In this document: positions 11,857-23,068 of the stretch, in pieces
How positions within the stretch are numbered: position 1 is the first letter of the stretch
How the letters are laid out: every line of letters starts with the position of its first letter
Assembly: GCA_030867875.1 (NCBI GenBank)
Contig: JAOWCC010000577.1
Span: 83,681,740-83,745,739, forward strand
Reading direction: 5' to 3'
DNA length: 64,000 bases
From: Actinernus sp. WN-2022
Taxonomy: Eukaryota; Cnidaria; Anthozoa; Actiniaria; Actinernidae
Program-made: the position numbers and the translations under genes
The notes under the pieces: generated by a model
The model's database searches: none
What the model was told of the DNA's origin: nothing
The model's input: only the letters and a program-made list of their open reading frames with translations

Positions 11857-11915
11857 TTCAAACGTCGTGCTACCGCCGTGTCGAACTATTACACGGCGGT
11901 AGCACGACGTTTGAA
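11857..11915. repeat. Perfect 25-bp-stem hairpin
   Basis: Arms 11857-11881 and 11891-11915 are perfect inverted copies over 25 bp (core cgtgctaccgccgtgt), with a 9-base loop cgaactatt. It lies 54 bp after the donor of exon 3, so it would fall in the intron. It is GC-rich compared with its surroundings. Confidence 0.9.
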
Positions 11916-12519
11916 TTACCAAAATGTTTTAGCATATTGTTTAAAATTAAGCTGGATATTTTCACTAGTAGTCACAAATACACATCATCCGCTATAGCTA
12001 TATATAAGATTTATTTCACACTAATTCGCCAGATCCCTCTCTCGAGAGAGAGAGGGAGGGTTACGGATATTAAACGGAATAGCCCATGCAATATAAAACT
12101 AAAGGTTTTCGGTCAATTCTTCACTTACATGTAGCCATTTTGTAGGGTACTAAAGGAACTTAAAGTCCCCTGCAGCCAGCCCAACTAGTACATTAGCACT
12201 AGCTCCTAAGAGAGAAAAGGTGAGTCCACATAAGAGACCAAATCAGCATTATGAGTCAAACATGAGAGCCCGTGAGTTAATAATTATATTTTTAACAGGA
12301 TGACCGCGTCAGTTAAACTAAACTGCTATCAACTACACTGTAGGATCCAGTAAAATCAACTAGAGTTTATAGGAGGCAGGATGATTTGTTTACCCAGCAC
12401 AGTCTAGCAGACCGGCTTTAGTTAGCACAACACTTCTGATTCTGATATCTGTCAACTTCCTGTTTGGAGCACTGGAGGAATAATCATTTTCCATGGTCGA
12501 AGCTTGGAATGCATGTTTT
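11916..12519. other. Intron-like DNA, no gene
   Basis: AT-rich non-coding sequence. A short palindrome around ctctcgagagag lies at about 12035-12052. The 163-residue open frame 11643-12134 runs through here but only its exon 3 part (to 11802) looks coding. Confidence 0.35.
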
Positions 12520-12949
12520 AGGAATATGCATTATATGAGTGGCAGAGGCCTGTCGTTTGGTAATCGCATTAAAGGCCCAGGAGCTACCATTATGCATAGT
12601 GTGCTGAACTGCTATTTTGTGAGAGTCAAAAATTTCAGAACACAAGCCGTGAGCATTATGTCTTAGCACAGATTACTCAAGACAATGTAAAAATTTAACC
12701 AAAGTGTGACAGGAATACTGTATTATGAGTGCAAAGCCTTGTGTTTTGGAATCTTATTAGTTACATGCATTGCTCATCGCATATCTTAATGCTGTTATTT
12801 GCTTCATATTAATTTTGTTAAATCTGTCTGCATATAATTGTATGAATATTCTATTAATGTGTGTCTGAGGAATATGCATTATGAGTGCGAAGCCTTGTGT
12901 TTTGGAATCTCATTACTAACATGCATTGCTCGTCACATACATGTATCTA
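12520..12949 (+). repeat. Left part of ~145-bp satellite
   Basis: Units beginning aggaatatgcattatgag start near 12520, 12711 and 12867. Each continues with gccttgtgttttggaatct and atgcattgctcgt. The first is the most diverged. The array is cut at 12949 by the 12950-18011 element and resumes at 18012, so both halves were once one array. Confidence 0.8.
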
Positions 12950-12956
12950 CCCAGGT

Positions 12957-14390
12957 TGAGGATCTTGGAAAGATCTTGGAAAGATCTTACAAGAACATGC
13001 CAAGATCTTACTAAGATCCTGGAAAGATCTTGGTAAGATCTTATCACAAAACTTGCAAGAACTTGCAAAGAACTTTCAAGATCCTGTAAGATCTTACAAG
13101 ATCTTTCTAGAAATCTTGGCAAGATCTTACATGATTTTATAGGATCTTAGCAAGATCCTATAAGATCTTGCCAAGATCTTACATATTCCTGCCAAATCTT
13201 GTAGGATCTTGCCAAGATCTTACATTATCCTGCCAAATCTTGTAGGATCTTGCCAAGATCTTACATTATCCTGCCAAGATCTTACATTATCCTGCCAATA
13301 TCTTACATTATCCTGCCAAGATCTTACATTATCCTGCCAAATCTTGCCAAGATCTTATATTATCCTTCCAAGATCTTACATTATCCTGCCAAGATCTTAC
13401 ATTATCCTGCCAAGATCTTACATTATCCTGCCAAATCTTACATTATCCTGCCAAATCTTGTAGGATCTTGCCAAGATCTTACATTATCCTGCCAAGATCT
13501 TACATTATCCTGCCAAGATCTTACATTATCCTGCCAAATCTTGCCAAGATCTTATATTATCCTGCCAAGATCTTACATTATCCTGCCAAGATCTTACATT
13601 ATCCTGCCAAGATCTTACATTATCCTGCCAAATCTTACATTATCCTGCCAAATCTTGTAGGATCTTGCCAAGATCTTACATTATCCTGCCAAGATCTTAC
13701 ATTATCCTGCCAAGATCTTACATTATCCTGCCAAGATCTTACATTATCCTGCCAAATCTTGCCAAGATCTTATATTATCCTGCCAAGATCTTACATTATC
13801 CTGCCAAGATCTTACATTATCCTGCCAATATCTTACATTATCCTGCCAAATCTTACATTATCCTGCCAAATCTTGTAGGATCTTGCCAAGATCTTACATT
13901 ATCCTGCCAAGATCTTACATTATCCTGCCAAGATCTTACATTATCCTGCCAAATCTTGCCAAGATCTTATATTATCCTGCCAAGATCTTACATTATCCTG
14001 CCAAGATCTTACATTATCCTGCCAAGATCTTACATTATCCTGCCAAATCTTACATTATCCTGCCAAATCTTGTAGGATCTTGCCAAGATCTTACATTATC
14101 CTGCCAAGATCTTACATTATCCTGCCAAGATCTTACATTATCCTGCCAAATCTTGTAGGATCTTGCCAAGATCTTACATTATCCTGCCAAGATCTTACAT
14201 TATCCTGCCAAGATCTTACATTATCCTGCCAAGATCTTACATTATCCTGCCAAATCTTGTAGGATCTTGCCAATATCTTACATTATCCTGCCAAATCTTG
14301 CCAAGATCTTACATTATCCTGCCAAATCTTGTAGGATCTTGCCAAGATCTTACATTATCCTGCCAAATCTTAAGATCCCACAAGATATAT
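12957..14390 (+). repeat. Higher-order array of 21-bp AAGATCTT units
   Basis: The basic unit is 21 bp (ccaagatcttacattatcctg), often alternating with shortened units carrying aatcttgtaggatcttg. Blocks repeat with spacings of 218, 197, 218 and 197 bp (block starts 13250, 13468, 13665, 13883, 14080), which is a higher-order period of 415 bp. Because 21 is divisible by three the array stays open in several frames. The resulting RSYIILP repeats are not proteins. The first 250 bp are more diverged than the rest. Confidence 0.9.
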
Positions 14391-15173
14391 CGTATTAACA
14401 TCAGACATGCCTAATAATAAAGTCTTGTAAAGAATGATATGAATTTCATAAAGAGAAAAATGTCAGAACAGATTCATTATGATAACAGTTTATTTAAAAG
14501 TATTACTATAAAAATAATGGATAAAATTACATGATTATTTTACTCATTTACTTACTCATATAGATTGGATTTAAGCAGTCACATACATTGTCCTTAATTC
14601 TTGTAAAAAATATTTTCAAAATAAACTACACAATGTATCAAGAGACATTTATGGAAATTTTAACTTATCGATTTCAAGAATTCACCATTTAGCCCCAAGG
14701 GTGATCATGCACAGGGAAGCAGCATAACATAAGATATTATACATGTATAAACATACAGTGTATTTGGAGTTGATCAAAATTTATCCAAATGTATAGAGAA
14801 TTTGGATGACTTGTGGGGCTGAAAGGGTTAAAAACTTTGGTCCTGCATCTTTCATTCAAACCTGTAAAAAACAATTTTAAAACCAAAATAAGAATTGCAA
14901 TTTTAGACAAGTACTGTACTGTATAACCTAGGTCTTGTGCAGTTTGCCAACCAGAAACTGGAGAGCGACAAATATTTTTCTACATCCCAATTCCATTTCT
15001 ACCAAAATGACTTCGGTTTTGTGGCTGATTACAAGTGTAATCAGGGTATCGATAATTTACATTTTAGAATGATAAAATTCGAAAGAGGATTACAGGGCTC
15101 CACACTAACAGTTTAATACCCCATCACCAGTGGAAAGTAGAATTTTCATGTGGCAAGTAAAGTTTGGTTTGGA
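14391..15173. other. Left interior of the 12950-18011 element
   Basis: AT-rich, non-coding sequence between the left array and the foldback insertion. No open frame resembles a transposase. Confidence 0.4.
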
Positions 15174-16108
15174 CACAGGCTGCCCAAGTTCTGACTGTAT
15201 AACAAGGTTTGTATGGGAGTTATTCCGATAACTCGGAATAATAACATAAATTTAGTTACAGATCTTCTGTAATACAAGGTAAATAACTTACTTGAAGTTG
15301 TTTTGTCGTCCTATGTGTGTTTCAGGTCGCTAGAACAGTGTTTTATGGAATTCTTGAGTCATACTCTTCACCCCTCTAACCAGAGGGGAAGGCTGAACAC
15401 TCGATCCAACGACGGGCTTCGCTCGAGGACGAATTTTCCACAAAATATCAATCCCATCGGCGTTTACTCGGCCGCGGTAGAATCCACATATCAAATTCAT
15501 TTGACACTTTCTAATCTCTCCCTCCCCTCCAACGAGACCACTGGACAGCGCCGGTGACATCCAGTGGTCTCGTTGGAGGGGAGGGAGGGATTAGAAAGTG
15601 TCAAATAAATAATTTGTAACAGCCTGGTTACCCAAATCCCTGGTTACCAAAACGCGTTGTCAAGAAGGACCATTCAATGGACATTACGATCTGTCAGCCG
15701 TTGGAAGCTGCACGAATTGCTTTAAAAATCGCTCAAATCTAACGGGTTTGGAAAGGAGTTATCAAGCCTGGGGACTTCTGAGGGGTGGATTCTACCGTGG
15801 CCGAGTAAACGCCGATGGGATTGATATTTTGTGGAAAATTCGTCCTCGAGCGAAGCCCGTCGTTGGATCGAGTGTTCAGCCTTCCCCTCTGGTTAGAGGG
15901 GTGAAGAATATGACTCAAGAATTCCATAAAACACTGTTCTAGCGACCTGAAACACACATAGGACGACAAAACAACTTCAAGTAAGTCTTCTTCCTTTATT
16001 TACCTTGTATTACAGAAGATCTGTAACTAAATTTATGTTATTATTCTGAGTTATCGGAAGAACTCCCATACAAACCTTGTTATACAGTCAGAACTTGGGC
16101 GGCCTGTG
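15174..16108. mobile_element. 935-bp foldback element with 7-bp TSD
   Basis: Arms 15174-15487 and 15785-16108 are nearly identical inverted copies of more than 310 bp, ending CACAGG...CCTGTG. The flanks carry the identical 7-bp duplication gtttgga (15167-15173 and 16109-16115). The right arm has about 10 extra bases near its middle. The arms contain mirrored open frames that read the same protein-like string on both sides; this follows from the inversion and is not evidence of a gene. The spacer contains a second hairpin (15501-15604). Confidence 0.85.
15501..15604. repeat. Nested hairpin in the foldback spacer
   Basis: Arms of about 45 bp (ttgacactttctaatc ... acgagaccactgga) pair across a loop of about 14 bases. 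They are unrelated to the outer arms, so this looks like a separate MITE inserted into the foldback element. Confidence 0.8.
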
Positions 16109-16115
16109 GTTTGGA

Positions 16116-16989
16116 AGTATATTTTAAATATATATCTTCTATATTTACTCAGTTTACCTTTCCACATGTACAATGGCAACAAGTTAGTGTCGAGCCCTGG
16201 ATTAACAAGACCCAGGACAAGATCATGTGAGCTTTGTTTGATCTATTGCCTTCTTGGGAGGGAAAGCAAATTATTGCAAGTATTTGACCGGTTTCATTTG
16301 ACCACATTACACACACGAGCTTTCATAAATAGTGTCTTCAAATATATCTTGGAATATATTCAAGTACATGAACTGATCACAGGACTCCAACTACACTAAT
16401 TAGGCTGTATTATTAGGAACTTTTAGTGGTGTTCCTTTTAGAGTGACGTGTGCAATAAGAGAACATTAACTTCGAATTTTCTGCTCACCTACTTCACGGA
16501 TATCTTCAGGAATTCATCTCTTTCCAAAACTGAAACTGCCTCTCACTTGGAGCAGTTATTATTATCTTTCATCTGATGAATATTGGCATTGAAATGCTGT
16601 TTAAATGACCTTCTAAGCGGGCTGTTAAAACGCCAAGCACGCACAACGAACCAAAGATGGCGCCTATATAATTTGAAAAGTGCAAGTGCTACCATATATG
16701 GACAGACTTGGTTCTAGGCCACTCGGTTAAAGCACAGGCAGCCCAAACTAAAACAATTGTAAAATTGCCTCAAACCCGAAATAAACACATCAGTGATGAA
16801 CAGGAACAACTTCTCAACACACATGTAAGATTTTATGACTTTATTTACCATTTTAGTGCAGTGTGGACCTTGTGTCTTCCATGTTATTTGAATTTCTCAA
16901 CAAAAGCACACATTTTTAAAGGGCTGGATGACAATATTTTGCTTAATTAAACAATGGAAAAAGTGTGAGGCTAATGGTAGGTGTGGATC
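16116..16989. other. Right interior of the 12950-18011 element
   Basis: AT-rich DNA with two short frames (16106-16399 and 16708-16950, plus), neither recognisable. There is no sign of a transposase. Confidence 0.35.
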
Positions 16990-18005
16990 TTGTTAGATTT
17001 TAACCTAATCACATCAAGATATCAGCAAGATCATTTAAGATCTTAATAACATCTTACAAAAAAGGTTTCAAGATATCGTAAGATCTTGATAAGATCTTGG
17101 TACATGTAAGATCTTACAAAACATGATTTCAAGATCTTATACAATCTTTCCAAGATCTTGTTAGATCTTGATAATTAAGATCTTACAAGATAATATTTCA
17201 AGAGCTTTAGAGGATCTTTCCAAGATCCTGTAAGATCTTACAAAACATGATTTCAAGATCTCGTAAGATTGTTTATAAGATCTTTCCAAGATCTTGATAA
17301 GATCTTACAATAAAATATTTCAAGATCTTGTAAGATCTTAGAGGATCTTTCCAAGATCTTGTAATATCTTGATAAAATCTTGCAAGATCTTTAGAGAATC
17401 TTTCCAAGATCCTGTAAGATCTTGATAAGATCTTGCTAAGATCTTAGAAAACATGATTTCAAGATCTTGTAAGATTGTTTATAAGATCTTGATAAGATCT
17501 TGGTAAGATCTTACAATAAAATATTTCAAGATCTTGTAAGATCTTTAGAGGATCTTTCCAAGATCTTGTAAGATCTTGATAAAATCTTGCAAGATCTTTA
17601 GAGAATCTTTCCAAGATCCTGTAAGATCTTGATAAGATCTTGCTAAGATCTTAGAAAACATGATTTCAAGATCTTGTAAGATCTTTCTAAGATCTTGATA
17701 AGATCTTGGTAAGATCTTACAATAAAATATTTCGAGATCTTGTAAGATCTTTAGAGGATCTTTCCAAGATCTTGTAAGATCTTGTAAGTTCTTATAAGAT
17801 CTTAGTAAGATCTTGCCAATCTTAAAAAACTTTTTAGACCAAAATGTTTTTGCAAGATTATGCAAGATCTTGGCAAGATTTAGTAAGATCTTTCCAAGAT
17901 TTAGTAAGATCTTAGCAAGATTATTTCCAGGTAAGATCTTTGTAAGATCTTACAAGATCTTTCAAGGTCTTACATGATCTTACAAGATCTTGACAAGATT
18001 CTCAA
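16990..18005 (-). repeat. Right AAGATCTT array of the 12950-18011 element
   Basis: Dense copies of aagatcttgtaagatctt and variants with gataagatcttg. Blocks of about 200-240 bp share the phrase ataaaatatttcaagatctt. The units are less regular than in the left array, and no 21-bp ladder is kept. It is the mirrored counterpart of 12957-14390. Confidence 0.85.
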
Positions 18006-18011
18006 CCTGGG

Positions 18012-18910
18012 TAATGCTGATATTTGCTTCATATTTGATAAATGTGTCTGTACATAATTAATATTATGTTAATGTTGACTGAGGAATATGCATTATGAGT
18101 GCAAAGCCTTGTGTTTTGGAATCTCATTACTAACATGCATTGCTCGTCACATATCTAATGCTGATATTTGCTTCATTTTTGTTAAATGTGTCTGTACATA
18201 ATTAATATTATGTTAATGTTGACTAAGGAATATGCATTATGAGTGCGAAGCCTTGCGTTTTGGAATCTTATTAGTTACAAGCATTGCTCGTCGCATATCT
18301 AATGCTGTTATTTGCTTCATATTAATTTTTGTTAAATCTGTCTGCATATAATTGTATGAATATGTGACTGAGGAATATGCATTATGAGTGCAAAGCCTTG
18401 TGTTTTGGAATCTCATTACTAACATGCATTGCTCGTCACGTATCTAATGCTGTTATTTGCTTCATATTTATTAAATGTGTCTACATAATTAATATTCTAT
18501 TAATGTGTGTCTGAGGAATATGCATTATGAGTGCGAAGCCTTGTGTTTTGGAATCTCATTACTAACATGCATTGCTCGTCACATCTAATGCTGATATTTG
18601 CTTCATATTTGTTAAATGTGTCTGTACATAATTAATATTATTATGTTAATGTTGACTGAGGAATATGCATTATGAGTGCGAAGCCTTGTGTTTTGGAATC
18701 TTATTAGTTACATGCATTGCTCGTGGCACATCTAATGCTGTTATTTGCTTCATATTAATTTTGTTAAATATGTCTGCATATAATTATTGTATGAATATGT
18801 GACTGAGGAATATGCATTATGAGTGCAAAGCCTTGTGTTTTGGAATCTCATTACTAACATGCATTGCTTGTCACGTATCTAATGCTGTTATTTGCTTCAT
18901 ATTTATTAAA
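18012..18910 (+). repeat. Right part of ~145-bp satellite
   Basis: Six units start near 18081, 18225, 18370, 18513, 18658 and 18805, a spacing of 143-148 bp. The shared core is gaatatgcattatgagtgc followed by gccttgtgttttggaatct. It continues the array interrupted at 12949. Alternate units differ by ttattagttac versus cattactaac, hinting at a two-unit higher order. Confidence 0.85.
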
Positions 18911-19289
18911 TGTGTCTGTACATGTGCTTAATATTTATTAAAGTTTCTTTCCTAACTCGACTCTCACATCCAGCATTTCCTTTTGTTTTTGGTGTTCTAT
19001 TGAATAGCCATATGTTAGTTTTAGAGTTTTGTGGAATTTCTGAAGGGCAGAGACATTCTCTTACCATGTCTAAAGCTTTGCACGATGTACATTCATGTAA
19101 TATGCAATTTTTTTAGCAGAGCTGGCTCCATATTTTAATGGAATATATGTTATGAAGGTTTTGATTATCTAGAGGCTCAACTGTAATGCAGACACACAAT
19201 CCTGTCGTTTCAGTGCCTGTATTAAAGATGTTGAGGCTCAGCTATTCTTTGTCTATCATGAATAAATTATAACATCATTTCTCTTCTAG

Positions 19290-19381
19290 AAATAAAGAAC
19301 AGCAAACTCAACAAACTGCTGAAACAAAACTGTGGGAAGCAGGGGTTACAGGAAGAGGTTTTCACTCTCTTACATGTAGCA
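19290..19381 (+). other. Candidate internal exon of the SAM-like gene
   Basis: A 92-bp stretch follows a pyrimidine tract with acceptor ttctag and ends before GTAAG. Two frames are open across it, so its protein cannot be decided. It lies between the satellite and the clearly repeated last exon at 20076. Confidence 0.3.
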
Positions 19382-20075
19382 GTAAGTATCTTACATGTAG
19401 GTACCGTAATTCCTCTATTAAGCCACCTCGGGCTTATTTAATTCCAGGCACATTTGAGGGGGGGGGGGGGGGGTGGCTTATTTAATTTCAATAGGTTATC
19501 AGTTTACTCATGTTATTGCAAGCCATGAGTACCTTCCCATTATCAAAATGTACAAATTAACTACTTGTACATGTACATCGAATTAAACATTAATTAATTA
19601 TCACCATGATACTGTATGTACGGTAGTGATGTACTGGTAATACTGTCAGTTATTGTGTCTGTTTTGATGTGGGAGGGGGAGGGGCTTAAAAGAGAGGAGG
19701 GGTTTAATACATTTTGTGCCTTTAAAAGGCGGGCTTTTTAGAAGAATCGAAGGGGGTTTAATAGAGGATTTACAGTACATGTACCGTATTTACTCGATTA
19801 GATGACGGGTCTCGAATTAATGCCAGTCTCAAATAAATGCCGGGTCGACAAGGCCGAATTTTAAATAGAAGCCGGGGGCATCTATTCGATTGTACCGAGC
19901 CACCTTAAACAATTGTACATGTGTTCCACTCCCTCTCGTTTTATAACTAAAGGTTTACAGTTACTTCAACTTTGGGCTCATGATATTATTGTTAACTGTA
20001 CAAATATGAAAAAGTGGTCCTCGTGTACTTTTTGTAAATTATATTTGATGCCAGCTCTTATTGTTTCTTGCATAG
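19382..20075. other. Repeat-derived intron DNA with G-run
   Basis: Contains an uninterrupted G-run at about 19458-19473 and repeated phrases built on ggcttatttaat, ggcttaaaag and atgccgggtcg. These look like remnants of a dispersed repeat. No gene is visible. Confidence 0.4.
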
Positions 20076-20334
20076 GAACAAGCCTATTGAAGAGGAGGTA
20101 TGCAAATTTGTCCAGCCTCAAGTTTTGGCAGTCGGAGAGCTTTATGATATGGACAATTTGCATATTGTTTGTGAGGGAAGCATAATGTGCACCCTTCCTA
20201 GCCACAAAATCGTAGATGCCATCTTCGGTTTGTTGGCCTGTTTTTATGTTTTTAACATATCATACTCACAAGGGACAGCAATTCTTTCATTTCTTGAGCA
20301 ATCCCTCCTTGGACTGGGAAGGAAAAAGACTCTA
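20076..20334 (+). CDS. Last exon of the SAM-like host gene (copy A)
   Basis: After the acceptor ttgcatag a frame of about 85 codons is open to a stop near 20335. It begins NKPIEEEVCKFV and contains a hydrophobic helix-like stretch, FGLLACFYVFNISYS, then FLEQSLLGLG. The same frame is recognisable, with damage, in two further copies downstream (to 22400). This copy is the only one without a break. I recall this module as the C-terminal part of multicopy cnidarian proteins with an N-terminal SAM-like domain, which fits the exons at 11021; that link is from memory and should be treated as an inference. No catalytic motif is visible. Confidence 0.45.
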
Positions 20335-20479
20335 TAGTGTCTGTAGCATCATTTTGCAATGCACTGGCAAAGGTATGAATTTAATGTTTGCAAGTTTGGG
20401 GAAAATATATTGAAATAGACACAAGGGTCTTTTCCTTCCCAGTCCTTCCAAAGATTGCATGCTCAATAATCTAGGAAAT

Positions 20480-22080
20480 TTGGCTTTTAAAAATCAATAG
20501 CAAAGAACTGAAGCTGCATGCCTGAAGTTGTGGCAGTTGAGGAGCTTTATGATATGGATAATTTGTATATTGTTTGAGAGGGAAGCATACTACCAAAACA
20601 GGTAAAGTGGAAACTGAACTTGAAAAGAGGTCTATATGTTGCCTGTGACTCTTCAACAAATTGGTACAGATACAACGCCAAAATGTCTAGACTTTGGCAG
20701 TTATTCTGTTGAAATATACAGTTTTAGAAGTCTTGATAAGAGCTTTGAGTTGAAATGGGGAATAAATCTTCCTTTATATGGAGTAAAAATATCTATTCTT
20801 AGCATAACACAGCCGTGCCGACTATTGGCAAATCTCTAAATCTGATTGGCTAGACCAGTGACTTCAATCGTTCGATAGATGTCATGGGCACAAGATCTGA
20901 CTAGTGCGTGCAGGACAAAAATTGATTGTTTAGCGAGGTTTTCTCAATGTTAGTCAATTGCTATTAAGTTTATAGAACGATAGCTATGTTATGCTAACAC
21001 AAACCACTTTATCAAAAAAGATGGCAGCCGATACATTTACCCACAATTCCTAGTGTGCAGAAAACCTAAAATTCCCCATAAAATTCCTAAAGAGGGGTGG
21101 AGAAACTTCAAAATATGTAGGTATAATGCTGTTAACAAAGTGATAACTTTCATGCAAGTAAACAGTTTCTATTTGTTATGGTGGCTGATTTAGGTTCGCA
21201 AGGAATTGTGGTTAAATGTACCGCCACCATGTTTTTTTGGTATGGTGGATTAGACTGGCTCGTTCTCGGTTTTTATCGACTTTGACAGTTTGCTCGGGGC
21301 TGTGCCCCTCTCCAACTATCAGTGGATAGAACCCTTTAGCTTGCAGTCTAATTGTTATATAGGTGGAGCCAGGATTTTGAAAAGGAGAGGGTTCAGCCCC
21401 CCCCCCCCTTTACCGCCGGCTACTTCAAACAATCGTGTGTTTTTTTGTTAAGTGTTGAGTAAAGTTTACTAGGTAAACCACCGCCTCTAATGTCAGGACC
21501 GCCGGTTGCCTAAAGTTATCGAAACCCCTGCCCCCCCCCCCCCCCCCCCCCCCCAGATACCCCACTGCTATTTTAAAAGTTTATGGTTTATAAAAAACTA
21601 AGAAACCTTGATACACTTTATTTCATGTAGGCTTTTGTGCCTTCAAATTTTTACACGAATAATGGTCATAGAGACAGAGTCGCCCAAGATCGAAAGCTTG
21701 TGATTTTTCTCAGACACTTACCTAGAAGAGCTAATATTCCTTTATGTTTTGACTTGTAGACATATGAAGAGTGAGTGGTGAGACATCAACCTTTTTTCGA
21801 GCTCAGGTTCCACTCTACCTGTTTTTGGTTGTAATGTACATCCTTCCTAGCCACAATATTGTAGATGCCATCTTCGGTTTGTTGGCCTGGTTTTTTTTTA
21901 ACATCTTACTTACAGGGGACAGCAATTCTCTCATTTCTTGAGCAATACTGGGAAGGAAAAAGACTAGTGTCTGTGGCATCATTTTGTACTGGCAAAGGTA
22001 TGAATTTAATACTTGCAAGTTTGGGGAAAATATATTAAAATACACTCAAGAGTCTTTTCCTTCCAAAGATTGCTCAAGAA
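20480..22080 (+). pseudogene. Copy B of the last exon, split by an insertion
   Basis: Positions about 20480-20590 repeat the first half of the last exon with a stop. The second half resumes at about 21832 (catccttcctagccac) and runs to about 22080. About 1.24 kb of unrelated DNA separates them. The second half has small deletions and a T-run. Confidence 0.6.
20591..21831. other. Insertion splitting copy B
   Basis: About 1.24 kb of AT-rich DNA with a C-run at about 21531-21554 and another near 21400. No coding frame or inverted ends could be assigned, so the nature of the insertion is open. Confidence 0.4.
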
Positions 22081-22400
22081 TCTAGGGAATTTGGATTTTT
22101 AAAATCAATAGCAAAGAACTGAAGTTGCCTCAAGATGTGGCAGTCTGAGAGCTTTATGATATGGACAATTTGTATATTGTTTGTAAGGGAAGCATAATGC
22201 ACACCCTTCCTGGCCACAAAATCGTAGATACCATCTTTGGTTTGTTGGCCTGTTTTTTATGTTTTTAACATAATTATCTTACTCACAGGGGAGAGACTCT
22301 AGTGTCTGTTGCAAAATTTTGCAATGCACCGGCAAAGGTATGAATTAAATATTTGCAAGTTTTGGGAAATAGACACAAGGGTCTTTTCCTTTTATTATTT
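22081..22400 (+). pseudogene. Copy C of the last exon
   Basis: A third copy contains gagctttatgatatggac, tggccacaaaatcgtag and the phrase tttggtttgttggcctg. It has frameshifts and a deletion before gagactctagtgtctg. It closes the tandem series of copies A, B and C. Confidence 0.6.
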
Positions 22401-22624
22401 TCGTTTTTTTTTATAACGATGTGGCCTTTTATAATCTCGGTATAAAGTATAATCTTCCAGGGTACAAACAGCATTTGTTACGGCTATATTATAGGTCATC
22501 TTCAATTTGAATTAAAGTGGCAATTCATTTTAAATCTTATTGTCTCAATTGATTATTTGTATTTCTAAAATCTGTATTTAAGGTGTAAATTTGCCAAATC
22601 ATCCAGTGTAAATGATTACAGAAT

Positions 22625-23068
22625 ACGAACAGCCCTGATGGGGTCGATGCAACCCCATTTGCGGTAGTGACCTACTCTACCCTCTCAAGTCCAAATCAGA
22701 ACCATTAAAAACCATTTTGGCACTGCTAAATGGGTCAAATCAGTCCTTGTTACAGAATACAAACACCCCTGATGGGTGTCGAAACAACCCAATTTGAGGT
22801 GTTATTTTAGCCCTTTCAAAATCCAATTCAGAACCTTTAAAATCCAATTCAGAACTTCTCAAAACCATTTCAGACCCTTCGAATTTCGAAACAGTACCAT
22901 ACAGGGTTCATTTCAGCCCTAATGGGAGGGGTCAAATCAGCGCCCCAAAAAGGGCCAAATCAGCTCTAACCATTATGTCTGAAACAGACTTTAAAAAGGT
23001 GCCATATTTTACTCACCGATTCGGCCCCATTTTTGGGGCTAAATCAGCTCTGTCAAAATTACAGTGTA
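22625..23068 (-). repeat. Second copy of the CAGCCC-rich dispersed repeat
   Basis: Related to 9688-10240 but inverted: its right end, ctgtcaaaattacagtgta, is the inverse of the left end of the first copy. It carries repeated phrases such as ccaattcagaacc and aaatcagc. Confidence 0.6.

Larger units (their letters stand above)
12950..18011. mobile_element. 5.06-kb element with inverted AAGATCTT arrays and TA target duplication
   Basis: The left end CCCAGGTTGAGGATCTT and the right end, read on the minus strand as CCCAGGTTGAGAATCTT, are inverted repeats. On each side stands the dinucleotide TA (12948-12949 and 18012-18013). Joining the flanks gives atctaatgctg, the sequence of intact satellite units, so the empty site can be read directly. 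The terminal repeats run into large arrays of short repeats centred on AAGATCTT (to 14390 on the left, from 16990 on the right). The interior (14400-16980) has no transposase and contains a younger foldback element. TA duplication is typical of Tc1/mariner-like transposons, but also of some others; no superfamily can be assigned. Confidence 0.8.

Noticed and set aside
11643..12134. A 163-residue protein
   Set aside because: The frame is exon-like only between an acceptor at 11670 and a donor after 11802; the rest runs through a hairpin and intron-like DNA.
13209..14414. Seven open frames with RSYIILP and DLTLSCQ repeats
   Set aside because: They follow from 21-bp units without stop codons and shift frame at each shortened unit.
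15303..15969. Mirrored open frames containing RLNTRSNDGLRSRTNF
   Set aside because: The same string appears on opposite strands because the arms of the foldback element are inverted copies.
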